Part shown: piece after piece, positions 16,596 to 27,000 of the stretch
Position numbering within the stretch: position 1 is the first letter of the stretch
How the letters are laid out: each line of letters starts with the position of its first letter
Source: Ignavibacteriaceae bacterium
GTDB taxonomy: Bacteria > Bacteroidota > Ignavibacteria > Ignavibacteriales > Ignavibacteriaceae
Length of the DNA: 64,000 nt
NCBI GenBank assembly: GCA_013360295.1
Contig: JABWCL010000004.1
Coordinates: 1 to 64,000 of the forward strand
Reading direction: 5' to 3'
Position numbers and translations under genes: made by a program
The notes under the pieces: generated by a model
Told to the model about the DNA's origin: nothing
Databases searched by the model: none
Seen by the model: the letters and a program-made list of their open reading frames with translations, nothing else

Positions 16596-17966
16596 ATGAA
16601 GGTATACAACTCCATTCTTGAGGCGTTTGGGAACACTCCCCTCATTAAATTAAATAATATCAACCGCGGCTTAAAACCAGCGGTCTATGCGAAACTGGAA
16701 TCCGCGAACCCGGGCGGAAGTGTTAAAGACCGTATCGGGATCAGTATGATAGAGGATGCCGAGAAAACCGGTAAAATTAAACCCGGCGGCACTCTGATTG
16801 AGGCTACATCGGGAAATACCGGCATTGGTCTTGCGTTAGCCGCAACCGTTAAGGGATATAACACTGTCTTCGTGGTTACGGATAAGGTGAGCGTTGAAAA
16901 AGTGAATTATCTGAAAGCGCTCGGCGCCGAGGTTATCGTATGCCCGAATTCGGTGAAACACGACAGCCCCGACTATTATATAAATGTCGCCAAAAGAATC
17001 GCTGAGGAAACCCCAAATTCACTCTTTATGTATCAGTATTCTAACCCCGCTAACCCCCGTATCCACTACCAAACCACGGGCCCGGAAATATGGGAACAAA
17101 CCAAAGGAAAGGTAACTCATTTCATCGCCGGCATCGGTACCGGCGGCACAATTAGCGGCGTTGGTAAATTTCTTAAAGAAAAGAATCCTGATGTCAAAAT
17201 TATTGGCGCGGATCCGTTTGGCAGTATCTTCAGAGTATACCACGAACAAAGAAAACTTACCGAGGGTATCCCCTACCTCGTTGAGGGGATCGGGCAGGAT
17301 TGCATTCCGGAAAATGTTGACTTTACCTATATCGACAGTATCGTTAATGTTTCAGACATAGATTCCTTCGATGCCGCGCGCCGCCTTACGCGCGAAGAAG
17401 GAATTTTCTGCGGCGGAAGCACGGGAACCATCGTACACACCGCGCTGAAACTTGCGGAAAATCTTACTGAAAAAGATGTTATTGTTTTTATTGTCTGCGA
17501 CACAGGAGAGAGATATCTTAGTAAATTTCACAGTGAGGAATGGCTCAGGGAAAAAAGGCTTCTTAAGGAGTCGCCCCCGGTCTTGCGGGAACTGGTTTAT
17601 AAAAAGAGGCAGACGGTCAGGCGCCCGATAGTCTCCGTACACGCGAAGGATACCGTAAAACAGGCGGTTGCGGTTTTTAATAAAGATGGACTTTCACAGC
17701 TTCCGGTAATGGACTTTGGCGAGACTGTCGGCAGTCTTCGTGAGGCGAAAGTGATGGCAAGCCTCCTTGAAAATCCTGCTCTTCTTGAAAGTCATATTGA
17801 AGATATTATGGAGCCCTCTTTCCCCTGCGTTGATGAAAAAACTGACCTTCACGCTGTGAAAAAGCACCTTACTGAATCTCCGGCTATTTTGGTTACCGAG
17901 TACGGCAGGATTATAGAAATTATTACGAGATATGATATTCTCGAATTTAGTGATGATTTAATTTAA
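16596..17966 (+). CDS. Cystathionine beta-synthase with C-terminal CBS domains
   Basis: 456 residues. The first ~330 form a fold-type II PLP enzyme of the cysteine synthase/CBS group: [13 protein letters not shown] with PLP Lys44, [10 protein letters not shown] and [12 protein letters not shown]. Residues ~335-456 form a CBS-domain pair, with [18 protein letters not shown] as the first unit. This matches cystathionine beta-synthase (serine plus homocysteine to cystathionine) rather than plain CysK/CysM. The cystathionine lyase/synthase gene 12 bases downstream supports a transsulfuration operon. The regulatory ligand of the CBS pair is unknown. An 8-base inverted repeat (16556-16563/16584-16591) precedes the start. 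Confidence 0.88.
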   Translation: MKVYNSILEAFGNTPLIKLNNINRGLKPAVYAKLESANPGGSVKDRIGISMIEDAEKTGKIKPGGTLIEATSGNTGIGLALAATVKGYNTVFVVTDKVSVEKVNYLKALGAEVIVCPNSVKHDSPDYYINVAKRIAEETPNSLFMYQYSNPANPRIHYQTTGPEIWEQTKGKVTHFIAGIGTGGTISGVGKFLKEKNPDVKIIGADPFGSIFRVYHEQRKLTEGIPYLVEGIGQDCIPENVDFTYIDSIVNVSDIDSFDAARRLTREEGIFCGGSTGTIVHTALKLAENLTEKDVIVFIVCDTGERYLSKFHSEEWLREKRLLKESPPVLRELVYKKRQTVRRPIVSVHAKDTVKQAVAVFNKDGLSQLPVMDFGETVGSLREAKVMASLLENPALLESHIEDIMEPSFPCVDEKTDLHAVKKHLTESPAILVTEYGRIIEIITRYDILEFSDDLI

Positions 17967-17978
17967 TAAAGGATTTAT

Positions 17979-19112
17979 ATGGGATTCAGCACAGACGCTA
18001 TACACGCGGGACAAAAACCCGACCTTGAAACTGGAGCAGTTATTACTCCGGTATATATGACCTCCACTTATGCTCAGGAAGAACTTGGTGTTCATAAAGG
18101 TTATGAATACGGGCGCACGCATAATTTTACCCGGGCAGCTTACGAAAAAAATGTCGCCGTTCTCGAAAAAGGGAAATACGGTATCGCTTTTTCATCGGGA
18201 CTCTCGGCAGTAAATGCAATAATGAGCCTTGTAAAAGCAGGCGACCACGTAATAGTCGGCGACAATGTTTACGGAGGAACTTACAGGCTGCTGGAGCTGG
18301 TATTAAAAAACTATGGGCTGGACTTTTCCTGGATCGATACTTCCGAAATTGATAACCTGAAAAAAGCTCTGAAGCCTAACACAAAAATGGTTATCATCGA
18401 AACCCCGACTAACCCGATGCTCACCCTCACGGATATCAGCGCAACCGCGGAATTTGCAAAAGCAAATAATCTAATCAGCGTCGTTGATAATACTTTTATG
18501 AGCCCTTACTTTCAGAATCCCCTCACAATGGGGATAGATATCGTGCTCCATTCTGCTACCAAGTACATAAACGGGCACAGTGATGTTATCAGCGGAATAC
18601 TCATCACGAGCGACGATAAAATTTACGAGAGGTTAAAATACATTCAGAACGCGGTAGGTGCAGTCCCTTCCCCGTTTGATTGCTGGCTCTGCCTCAGATC
18701 AACCAAGACTCTTGCCGTCAGGATGGATCGCCATAATTTTAACGCTCAGAAAGTCGCGGAATTCCTTGAAAAGCATCCGCAAGTTGAAAAAGTGATTTAT
18801 CCTGGACTTAAGAGCCACCCTCAGTACGAACTCGCTAAAAAACAGATGCGGGGATTCGGCGGTATGGTTTCTTTCCTCGTGCGTGAACTGGAGATGACAA
18901 AATCGTTTCTTAAAAAAGTCAGTGTATTCACCTTAGCAGAAAGCCTCGGCGGTGTTGAAAGCCTTGTCTGCCACCCAGCGACGATGACTCACGCCTCAGT
19001 CCCAAAAGAAAAACGTGAATCCTTCGGGCTAACCGATACGCTGATAAGACTGTCAGTCGGAATTGAAGATATCGAAGACCTGATCGCCGACCTTGAACAG
19101 GCACTCGCGTAA
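17979..19112 (+). CDS. Cystathionine gamma-lyase/synthase family PLP enzyme
   Basis: 377 residues of the Cys/Met metabolism PLP family: SGLSAVNA, YGGTYRL, ETPTNPML, VVDNTF and the PLP-lysine motif HSATKYINGHSD (Lys195). Its partner upstream is a CBS, so the gamma-lyase direction (cystathionine to cysteine) is favoured. Gamma-synthase and methionine gamma-lyase cannot be excluded by motif alone. An AAAGGA ribosome-binding site precedes the ATG, and the next gene starts two bases after its stop. Confidence 0.85.
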   Translation: MGFSTDAIHAGQKPDLETGAVITPVYMTSTYAQEELGVHKGYEYGRTHNFTRAAYEKNVAVLEKGKYGIAFSSGLSAVNAIMSLVKAGDHVIVGDNVYGGTYRLLELVLKNYGLDFSWIDTSEIDNLKKALKPNTKMVIIETPTNPMLTLTDISATAEFAKANNLISVVDNTFMSPYFQNPLTMGIDIVLHSATKYINGHSDVISGILITSDDKIYERLKYIQNAVGAVPSPFDCWLCLRSTKTLAVRMDRHNFNAQKVAEFLEKHPQVEKVIYPGLKSHPQYELAKKQMRGFGGMVSFLVRELEMTKSFLKKVSVFTLAESLGGVESLVCHPATMTHASVPKEKRESFGLTDTLIRLSVGIEDIEDLIADLEQALA

Positions 19113-19114
19113 TA

Positions 19115-20515
19115 ATGGAGAAATTTGATCTCATAGTTATCGGTTCCGGCCCCGCCGGTGAAAAGGCAGCGGCTAAAGCTGCATATTTCCGGAAGAAAGT
19201 TGCGCTTATAGAAAAGGAATCAAGATACGGAGGAGCGGGTGTTAACACAGGAACCCTCCCCTCAAAAACTTTGAAGGAAACCGCGCTTTATATTTCGGGC
19301 AAATATGATAAAGGGCTTTTCGGAATAGATAAACAATTCACCTCTGCCGCTACTCTTGAACATTTTATGTACAGAAAAAATCTGATTGTCGACTGGCAGG
19401 GTGAAGAGGTCAGGCAGAACTTATTACTCCATAACATCCGGATATTTCACGGTGCGGCTTCATTCGTTGATTCACACATCGTCAGAATTGAGGGTAAAGA
19501 TGCCGGAGAAATTTACGGTGATTACATACTGATCGCTACTGGTTCATATCCCTTTCAGCCGGAGAATATTCCATTCGATAACGAGAGGGTGCTTGATTCG
19601 GATTCAATTCTGAGCATTAAAAAATTCCCTGAAAGCCTCTGTGTGGTTGGCGCGGGAGTAATCGGCTGTGAGTATGCCACTATCTTTGCCACAATGGGCA
19701 CAAAGGTTTTCCTGGTAAACCATTCGAAAGATATCCTCCCGTTTATTGACAGGGAGATCGCCTCCGCCCTTCTTGGCAATATGAAAGCTTCTGGCATAGA
19801 ACTGCTGTTTGATAACTCCGTTGAAAAAATTATTAAAGCGAATGATAATCAATTAAAGATTCATCTTGCTTCGGGCGCTGTTGTTGAAACCGAAATGTTC
19901 CTGTATGCAGCCGGAAGAAGCGCCGCCACCAATAATCTCAAATGTGAAAACGCCGGATTAAGCCTTGGTAAAAGAGGGGTGATTGATGTTGATCCGCATT
20001 ACCGCAGTACCGTCCCGAATATTTTTGCGGCAGGCGATGTGATAGGTTTCCCCGCCCTTGCAAGTACAAGTATGGATCAGGGACGTGTCGCTATCTCTCA
20101 TATGTTCGGCCTGAATGACCTTCCTGAAATCGCGCCTGAACTCCCATACGGTATATACACCGTTCCTGAAGTTTCAATGATAGGACTGACGGAGGAAGAT
20201 GCAAGAAAGAAAGGTATTGATTACTGCACAGGCTCTGCACGTTACTCTGATATGCCGCGGGGCAAAATAATGGGAGTAAAAGAGGGATTTCTGAAATTGA
20301 TCTTTGAAAAAAGTTCTAATATCATAATAGGGGTACATATTATTGGTCCGCTTGCAAGTGAATTAATCCACTACGGAATGAATGTCGTCCAAAACAAAGA
20401 TACCCTGAAGGATATCCTTACCGACGTATTTAACTACCCCACCCTTCACGATCTCTATAAGTATGCTTGTTACGACGGACTCGGCAACCTCTCCGGCCAC
20501 AAACTAAAAAAATAA
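19115..20515 (+). CDS. SthA-like FAD/NAD(P) pyridine nucleotide-disulfide-family flavoprotein
   Basis: 466 residues with two dinucleotide folds: FAD site IVIGSGPAGEKAA at the N-terminus, NAD(P) site VVGAGVIGCEYATIFA near 173-188, the second FAD motif IFAAGDVIG near 304, and a C-terminal dimerisation domain. The redox-active CxxxxC of dihydrolipoyl dehydrogenases is missing: the motif reads GGAGVNTGTLPSK, with Gly42 and Thr47 at the cysteine sites. That favours a soluble transhydrogenase (SthA)-like or other non-disulfide reductase, although SthA usually keeps the first Cys. It is two bases after the cystathionine lyase gene, so it is co-transcribed with transsulfuration genes. Confidence 0.75.
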   Translation: MEKFDLIVIGSGPAGEKAAAKAAYFRKKVALIEKESRYGGAGVNTGTLPSKTLKETALYISGKYDKGLFGIDKQFTSAATLEHFMYRKNLIVDWQGEEVRQNLLLHNIRIFHGAASFVDSHIVRIEGKDAGEIYGDYILIATGSYPFQPENIPFDNERVLDSDSILSIKKFPESLCVVGAGVIGCEYATIFATMGTKVFLVNHSKDILPFIDREIASALLGNMKASGIELLFDNSVEKIIKANDNQLKIHLASGAVVETEMFLYAAGRSAATNNLKCENAGLSLGKRGVIDVDPHYRSTVPNIFAAGDVIGFPALASTSMDQGRVAISHMFGLNDLPEIAPELPYGIYTVPEVSMIGLTEEDARKKGIDYCTGSARYSDMPRGKIMGVKEGFLKLIFEKSSNIIIGVHIIGPLASELIHYGMNVVQNKDTLKDILTDVFNYPTLHDLYKYACYDGLGNLSGHKLKK

Positions 20516-20536
20516 CCAAAACACTCCCTCTCTTTC

Positions 20537-20554
20537 ACTGATACTGACACTGTC
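20537..20554. repeat. Short ACTGAY hexamer repeat
   Basis: Three units (ACTGAT, ACTGAC, ACTGTC) in the 73-base spacer between convergent genes. They match the order of units inside the array at 1416-1504 and are likewise followed by pyrimidine-rich sequence containing CCTGTTC-type words. Confidence 0.75.
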
Positions 20555-20588
20555 ACTCCCCCTATTCCCTGTTCTCTGCTCTCTGATT

Positions 20589-21308
20589 TCACTTTCCCTC
20601 AATAAGCTCCAGCATCTCCTTTACAGCCCTGTCAACTCCTACGAACAGAGCCTTAGCAATCACCGCGTGCCCTATACTAACTTCATCAATTTCATTATTC
20701 AGTTCTCTGAAAAGTTTAATATTGTGATAATTAAGCCCGTGGCCGGCATTGACCCCCATACCGAGTTTCTTGGCGTGTTTTGCGGCGATGCTTATTCTTT
20801 CAAGTTCCTCAATTTTATCTTCTTCCCTGACGTAGTTTGCAAATACACCGGTGTGTATCTCAATGAAGTCAGCGCCGATTTCCTTTGAAGCATCGATCTG
20901 ATTTATATCCGGTTCAATAAAGAGCGAAACCTTTATATCGCTGTCGTGCAAACGGTTTATTGTATCCGATACCATCGCCATATTATCCAGAACATTCAAG
21001 CCCCCTTCGGTAGTCAGTTCCTGTCTTTTTTCCGGTACCAGGGTTGCAAGTTCAGGCACAATCTTTCCGGCAATTTTTATTATCTCATCACTGCAAGCCA
21101 TTTCGAGGTCAAGCTTTGTCTTAAGAAGATCACGAAGCAGGTAAAGATCCCTGTCTTTTATATGACGCCTGTCTTCCCTCAGGTGGACTACTACTCCGTC
21201 AGCACCCGCTTCCTCCGCCATTAAAGCAAAGGTCACCGGATCAGGCTGTGTTTCGCCCCTTGCGTTCCTTAATGTAGCAACGTGATCAACATTGATGCAT
21301 AATCTCAT
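20589..21308 (-). CDS. pdxJ: Pyridoxine 5'-phosphate synthase
   Basis: 239 residues, normal length. It condenses 1-deoxyxylulose 5-phosphate with 3-amino-2-oxopropyl phosphate to make PNP, a vitamin B6 precursor. Seen: LCINVDHVATLRNARG at the start, HLREDRRHI, the ELATLVPEKRQELTTEGGLN segment and AGHGLNYHN near 195. TIM-barrel protein, cytoplasmic. It supplies cofactor for PLP enzymes such as the two upstream transsulfuration proteins, but is transcribed convergently to them. Confidence 0.95.
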   Translation of the reverse strand: MRLCINVDHVATLRNARGETQPDPVTFALMAEEAGADGVVVHLREDRRHIKDRDLYLLRDLLKTKLDLEMACSDEIIKIAGKIVPELATLVPEKRQELTTEGGLNVLDNMAMVSDTINRLHDSDIKVSLFIEPDINQIDASKEIGADFIEIHTGVFANYVREEDKIEELERISIAAKHAKKLGMGVNAGHGLNYHNIKLFRELNNEIDEVSIGHAVIAKALFVGVDRAVKEMLELIEGK

Positions 21309-21365
21309 TTTTTCGTTCTCTCTTCAGTTTAAATAATAATCTTTTAAAATAATAAACAGTATGTG

Positions 21366-22223
21366 TTAAAACAGCAATATAAATAATACACCCAAAAACA
21401 TCAGCATCGCCCCAATGAAACGCCGCCTGATATTTTTTTCACCCATAAAAACTCCTCCGTAGGCTACCGAAATCAGGCCTCCCATTCGCTTAAACGCGAT
21501 GACATAAGCAACCAGCGTCAGCGAGAGCGCCGTCATATGAACGTAGAATCCGGCAGAAGTAAACAGCCCGACCATAAGCAGGTTAAATTTCTCAGCCCGC
21601 AACTGCGCAATGTCAAACTTTCTTTTTATCAGGATAATTGTCCCGATACCCAAAGTGACTAGCACGTTGACAGAAAAAGCATACTGCCAGATGGATGAAT
21701 TAGTTATTGCTATTTTATCAAAGTTTGCTGATATACTCCATATAAAAGCCACAATCAGCATGTAACGGGTACCCTTATTCCTTACGAGAGACCGGAGAGG
21801 ATTCAGCAATCCGCCTTTCACATTATTGATGTTCAGCAGGTAAGAACCGGCAACCATCAGGACTATCCCAATGATGCCGTAAATATTCGGAAACTCTCCA
21901 ACAAGCAGCGGTGAACTCAGAAGCAGAAAAAGAGGAGTGAAACTCAGCATCGGCACCACCTCAGAAATTTCCCCTTTTGAAAGCGCGCGGTGATACAGTA
22001 AAACCGCGGCGATATTAATTAGTGCTGAAATAATCAGTGCGGTGATAAATTCTGCATTAAACTTAAATTCGACGAAAAAAACCACAGGCGAGAAGATCAG
22101 CATTGGTATCCCGTTATTTGCAAGTGAGATAAGAATCGGATCAATATTCCTGGAAGCTCTTTTACTAAAAATGTTCCTGGTGGAATCAACAAACGGATTG
22201 AGTAAAGCAAAAATAACCCACAT
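21366..22223 (-). CDS. EamA/DMT-family transporter
   Basis: 285 residues with about ten hydrophobic helices, including LISALINIAAVLLYHRALSKGEIS and a second half with LMVGLFTSAGFYVHMTALSLTLVAYVIAFKR. The pattern is that of drug/metabolite superfamily transporters. Substrate unknown. It lies two bases downstream of the endonuclease III stop, so it shares that transcript. Confidence 0.82.
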   Translation of the reverse strand: MWVIFALLNPFVDSTRNIFSKRASRNIDPILISLANNGIPMLIFSPVVFFVEFKFNAEFITALIISALINIAAVLLYHRALSKGEISEVVPMLSFTPLFLLLSSPLLVGEFPNIYGIIGIVLMVAGSYLLNINNVKGGLLNPLRSLVRNKGTRYMLIVAFIWSISANFDKIAITNSSIWQYAFSVNVLVTLGIGTIILIKRKFDIAQLRAEKFNLLMVGLFTSAGFYVHMTALSLTLVAYVIAFKRMGGLISVAYGGVFMGEKNIRRRFIGAMLMFLGVLFILLF

Positions 22224-22225
22224 GT

Positions 22226-22948
22226 TCAGATCGTATCGAGCAGAAGAACCCTGGTATTAATTCTTTTTTCTCCGGGTGAGTTGTGCTTCATACCGTAGTC
22301 ACATAATTTCTTTATTGGGCAGATATTACAGGCCGGACTGGTGGGACGGCAAAACTCACGCCCCAGTTTCAGCATATTTGTATGCAGATGATATGCCCTT
22401 TCAGCCGGAACATACTGCGCTATTTCTTTAAAGGTCCTATCGGGTGAAGAGGTTTGCACTATGCCTGTTTTATTCATCACCCTGTGTACGTGCGTGTCCA
22501 CCGGACAGACATTCCTTCCGTAACCAAACAGAAGCAGGCACGAAGTTGTTTTCAGTCCGATACCGGGTATGGCTGTCATCTCGTCGATAATCTCTTCATC
22601 ACTCATCAATTTATGATGTGAGAGAGTGACTTCACCTTTCTCCTTTTTCAGGTAATTCAGCAGGTCTTTTATTGCTCTCGATTTTTGTTTCCCTAACCCT
22701 GCGACTTTAATGATCTTTTCAATCTTGCCGGCAGGTAATTCAGCAACCTGGTCCCAGGTATTAAATGCTTCTTTCAATTTGAGAAATGCCTTATAGGAAT
22801 TATCATCGTTTGTATTCTGAGAAAGTATAGTACCTATAAGAATGTCAAGCGGGTCAGCCTTCTTTACTCGGTCGGGAGTACCGTAGTGCTTATCAAGCTG
22901 TTTTTCGATTTTAAGAAGTCTTGTTTTGATCTGTGAGGGTATTGGCAT
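22226..22948 (-). CDS. nth: Endonuclease III-type DNA glycosylase/AP lyase
   Basis: 240 residues. Seen: the helix-hairpin-helix IPGIGLKTTSCLLLFG with PVDTHVHRV after it (catalytic Asp in the VDTHV segment), and a C-terminal 4Fe-4S cluster loop CRPTSPACNICPIKKLC with Cys spacing 6-2-5. It excises oxidised pyrimidines in base excision repair. In the HhH, the residue where Nth has the catalytic Lys is in GLKTTS, consistent with a bifunctional enzyme. Cytoplasmic. Confidence 0.92.
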   Translation of the reverse strand: MPIPSQIKTRLLKIEKQLDKHYGTPDRVKKADPLDILIGTILSQNTNDDNSYKAFLKLKEAFNTWDQVAELPAGKIEKIIKVAGLGKQKSRAIKDLLNYLKKEKGEVTLSHHKLMSDEEIIDEMTAIPGIGLKTTSCLLLFGYGRNVCPVDTHVHRVMNKTGIVQTSSPDRTFKEIAQYVPAERAYHLHTNMLKLGREFCRPTSPACNICPIKKLCDYGMKHNSPGEKRINTRVLLLDTI

Positions 22949-22961
22949 ATATAAAAAAAGA

Positions 22962-22988
22962 ACCGGCTCTGAGAGTGTCAGAGCCGGT
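22962..22988 (-). terminator. Intrinsic terminator of the PorV/TonB-receptor operon
   Basis: An 11-base perfect inverted repeat, ACCGGCTCTGA (22962-22972) / TCAGAGCCGGT (22978-22988), with a five-base loop. On the minus strand a run of seven T follows. It lies just past the stop of the PorV-like gene and just before the endonuclease III start. Confidence 0.9.
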
Positions 22989-22996
22989 GAATCAGA

Positions 22997-24031
22997 TTAA
23001 TATTTAATACTCAGATCAAGGAACTGAACTGACTTTAACCTTCCGTAATCAGCCCAGGCATAATTCAGGCAGAGTGTCACCATATCAGCGACTTCATAGT
23101 TCACTCCGCCGCCGAGGGTAAGCCCCTGTTCGCTGTCGCGCAGGAATAACGACTTATATCCTGCCCTGAACATAAGCATCTCATTAAACGCAACTTCAAC
23201 TCCGCCGTTAAGGTACTCGGTATTATCATTCGGATGAGTGGCGTCAAGCGCGGTGGTCACCCTGAAATACCTGTCCTTGTAAACGTTCATCGAAAGTCCG
23301 AGCCTGAAAGAAAGCGGCAAATCGAATGTACCCATTTCATATTTTGATAGCAGGTTATTCGAACCCTGAGCCGGATCACCATCTGGATCATAGTTAAATA
23401 AAATATCGCGCCCGTCCAGCTGCATCTTGGTCCCGAAATTCGAGAAACTCGCTCCGATCACCATATCGTTGAATGGAGAAATATAGTATGTACCGATATC
23501 TATCGCCATCGCGGATGCGCTAGTATTCCAGATGCTCTCTCTGATGTACTTCACGTGGAAACCGACAGAGAACCTGTCAGTTAACTGACGGGCATAACCG
23601 AGGCCAAACGCGAGAGATCCTGCATCCCAGACACGGCCGTCGCCTTCAGGAAATGCTTCTGTGCGCACTTTTTCCTCAGGGACACTGAGAGAAGTAACAG
23701 AAAAAGCAAGTGTTCCGATTTCCTCAATATTAATAGAAACAGCAGCGAAATCATACGAAATATCAGCCAGCCACTCGGCGTGGTTGAATGTAACTTCACC
23801 GTTTGCTTTTGAACGTGCTATCCCGGCAGGATTCCAGTATAATCCGTAAATATCGTCACTCACAGCCGAGTAGGCCCCTCCCATCGCGAGCGCCCTGCTG
23901 CCTGCTCCTATTTTAAGGAAAGAAGCAACGGTCGTACCCACTTTGGAGGTGTTTCTGAAAAGCTGTGCCTGCAAATTAATTGTACCTGCAATTACTGCAA
24001 GGAATAAGATCTTAAATAATGTATTTTTCAT
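22997..24031 (-). CDS. PorV/PorQ-family outer-membrane protein
   Basis: 344 residues with a signal peptide ending near INLQAQ. The mature start contains FLKIGAGSRALAMGGAYSAVSDDIYGLYWNPAGIA, the conserved N-terminal signature of the PorV/PorQ family (FadL-like barrels). Alternating strands fill the rest, and the protein ends in an aromatic-rich strand LDLSIKY. PorV proteins shuttle T9SS cargo to the attachment machinery. It is third in an operon after a TonB receptor and a 1200-residue secreted protein, so that protein may be its cargo. Several PorV paralogues are common in this group. Confidence 0.88.
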   Translation of the reverse strand: MKNTLFKILFLAVIAGTINLQAQLFRNTSKVGTTVASFLKIGAGSRALAMGGAYSAVSDDIYGLYWNPAGIARSKANGEVTFNHAEWLADISYDFAAVSINIEEIGTLAFSVTSLSVPEEKVRTEAFPEGDGRVWDAGSLAFGLGYARQLTDRFSVGFHVKYIRESIWNTSASAMAIDIGTYYISPFNDMVIGASFSNFGTKMQLDGRDILFNYDPDGDPAQGSNNLLSKYEMGTFDLPLSFRLGLSMNVYKDRYFRVTTALDATHPNDNTEYLNGGVEVAFNEMLMFRAGYKSLFLRDSEQGLTLGGGVNYEVADMVTLCLNYAWADYGRLKSVQFLDLSIKY

Positions 24032-24050
24032 TTTAAACTCCTTCAGCTTC

Positions 24051-27000
24051 CTATTTGATTAAAGCAAATCTGCCGATTTTTTCACCAACACCCGGTGCGT
24101 CTACGTGATAAATGTAGACACCATAGGCTGTCCTTTGCCCTTCCGAAGAGAGAAGGTCCCAGCTTACGTAACCGGTCAAATCATCCTTATACAGAGTCTT
24201 GACAAGTTCGCCGGTAAGAGTATATATCCTGATCGTACAGGTCGGCGGCAGATTACGGAATTGAATCTGTCTTTCGCCACGGGATGTTGGACTGAGCCCC
24301 GGCTCTTCTGCAACGCTGTAACCAACGTATGGATTAGGCACGACGATCACATCTTCAAGCATTCCCTTCGCTACCGATGGTTCGTACTTGATTTCTTTCG
24401 TTTCAAATTTGAAGCGGTCTCCGGCAGCAAATGGTTTTTTATTGAATAACGTGAACACATCCCCCTTCTTCGGATATACATCCGGAATAGAATCAACAGG
24501 AGGCCTGTTAATAATTATTTCGTAGCTTGTACGGAATCCTGCCTCACCCTGTGGCTGAAGCACAATCGTTTCACCCCACTCCCATTTATTTTTACGGAGT
24601 AAGGATTTTTCCTGTATGAGGTATGTGGCAGGAAGATTTTCCGTGACATTCACAATGCGGAAAGGTGTCATAATAGTGCGCTGAGCGGGGCTAAGCACCG
24701 AACGTGCTGAATCTCCGACCTCTAACCACTGGTAGAAAGTATCCACGCCGGCAACTGTCCTAACGCTGTCAAGCGAATTCCACCTGATCTCAAAATCAGC
24801 GCGGTATTTAACTCTGAGATTTGAACTGCCCACTGTATGATTCCAGTGCTGAGCGGTGAAACTGTTGTTCACACTCTTGTCTGAGAAACCGGTTTTGGCG
24901 TTATCAATCGTGAGCGAATCATTCATCACGTACACTCTCAGTCCGTCAAAGGTCCGGTTACCGTCTTCATTATTTATCAGTTTACTTCTGTAAACAGGAT
25001 AATACCTGTAATAAACATTGAAAGACTGCCCTGCAGCCAACAGGCCGTGATCCCTGGCTTTGATCTTACCTGCATCATAATTGATGATATAGTTCGTCGT
25101 GTCCACCAGGGTGTTACCTGAGGTATAAACCTCCACACTTCCTTCAACAATATTCTGCTTGGAAAGGTCAACGAAAACCGTATCTTTTGAAATGAAAGAT
25201 TCCTTTACCCCGGAAGAATCAAGAATATTATAGGTTGTATTATCAGTAAAATTAATGCTGTAAATCTTGTTCGGAACAACGTAATCCTCTAGAATACCAA
25301 CTTTTATCTGGCCTGTGGATATGGTTCCCGCCGATGGAGTCGGAGCCCCGGAAATACCCGCTTCCGCGCCCAGCACACCGCTTGGGACAGGATTCGGTGT
25401 TACTTCCACGGTATTCACATCGAATTTCAGCTTACCGGTAATCGGGTCTTTAGTAATAACAGACTGAGTCTCTGTAGGCGGAATTCCGAATCTCTCACTG
25501 CCCGCGTCATAAGCAACAACCGCGTAATAGTATCTTACGCCGTTGGTAACCGACGAGTCGACATACTCATGCACCAGACCGGTATTTGAACCGAGGAAAT
25601 ATTTGATACCGCGCCCGACGTATTCAATCGGATGGAAACCGCTGATGGTATCCTTCAGATCAAACTGGGCATATTTGCCGGTATTCTGATCGAACAACGC
25701 CTGGCCGAGATAAGGTACGCCGTTACCGTCTGTAATTGTATATACATCTGAAAACGTATAGTCCCGGCTGCGGTAAATTTTATAGCCCTGAAAATCAAAA
25801 GCCCTGAGGAACGGATCAAATGATCCTTCCGATTCAGTGTTCCAGTAAAGAGTAACTTTTTTGTCTCCCGCTACTGCTCTTACCACAGGTTTATCCGGTG
25901 GTTTCGCAAAACGGTAATCAGATTCAAGTACTCTCGAAGAAGTCTCAGCGTTTAAAACAAGATCATTCAGATTATCACCAAAGAGTATCGCCATCGAAAA
26001 TCTCTGTGTCTCGCCCTGGGCTAAGTAAAGCGGACCGGTACCGAAGTTAAAGATATTATCTCCGGGTTGACTTAGTAACTCCTGATTAGGATCAATCGTG
26101 TTCGATGAAAGCCACTGCCACATAAGAGGATCGTTATTCGGGAAGTTTGTTCCGCCGTATTGAGCGGCATAGAAACTGGAAAGTCCTATCTGATCTGATT
26201 CGGTGATGTCACGTATTCCGAAGTTTGGTTCTGATCCTGCCCATTTATATCCCGGCAGGTGATCATCACTGATCGGTTCACTCGCCTCATACTTATTATT
26301 TCCGTTAACGTCGAGATAGAATCCCTGAGAGGGATATCCGTCACCTTCGCCATAATCAGCGCCCGGATAGTTTGGTGAATCAGGTCCGATACCGTCAATA
26401 CCGATATCATCCTTGGTCACATCCCAGTCACCATCCTCGTCACCGCTCCATCTCTGTCTTGGCGCGCCGTATACAGTGGTATACTTTGTAACATCAGCAA
26501 TCCCGAATGTAAGCGGAGTAGTAATACCATCAATAAAGATACCTTTTTTATTAAAAGGAGATTCATCCGCTAATCCGTCATCATCGTTATCAAGACCGTC
26601 CTGGCTTTTAGTTGGTGACTCGAGGAATTTCCAGCCGAAATAACCGCACTTCTTGCCGCCTTCGCCCTTACCATCTTCATCCCAGGCGTAAACCATATTT
26701 CTGGCTCGCTGTGGATAATCTTCAGCAAGGGTTCCTAAGGCTGGAATAAAATACGCGCGGTCATCACCCCAGTCATTCGGACCGCCTACGTGAGGATCAC
26801 CCTGCATACCAAAATAAATCTTCGGAATATCCTTTTCGCTCGCGTTTGTTACCTGGTACACCAGGAACACTATATCTTCAGCAAGTGGGTTATTGAATTG
26901 TAGTGTCCTGACTTCCATATCCAGACCTAAACCGCGTTTTGAAGAATCACTAGGGAATGGATAATACGCGAACTCAGCGTTTGTATAATCATCTACAACG

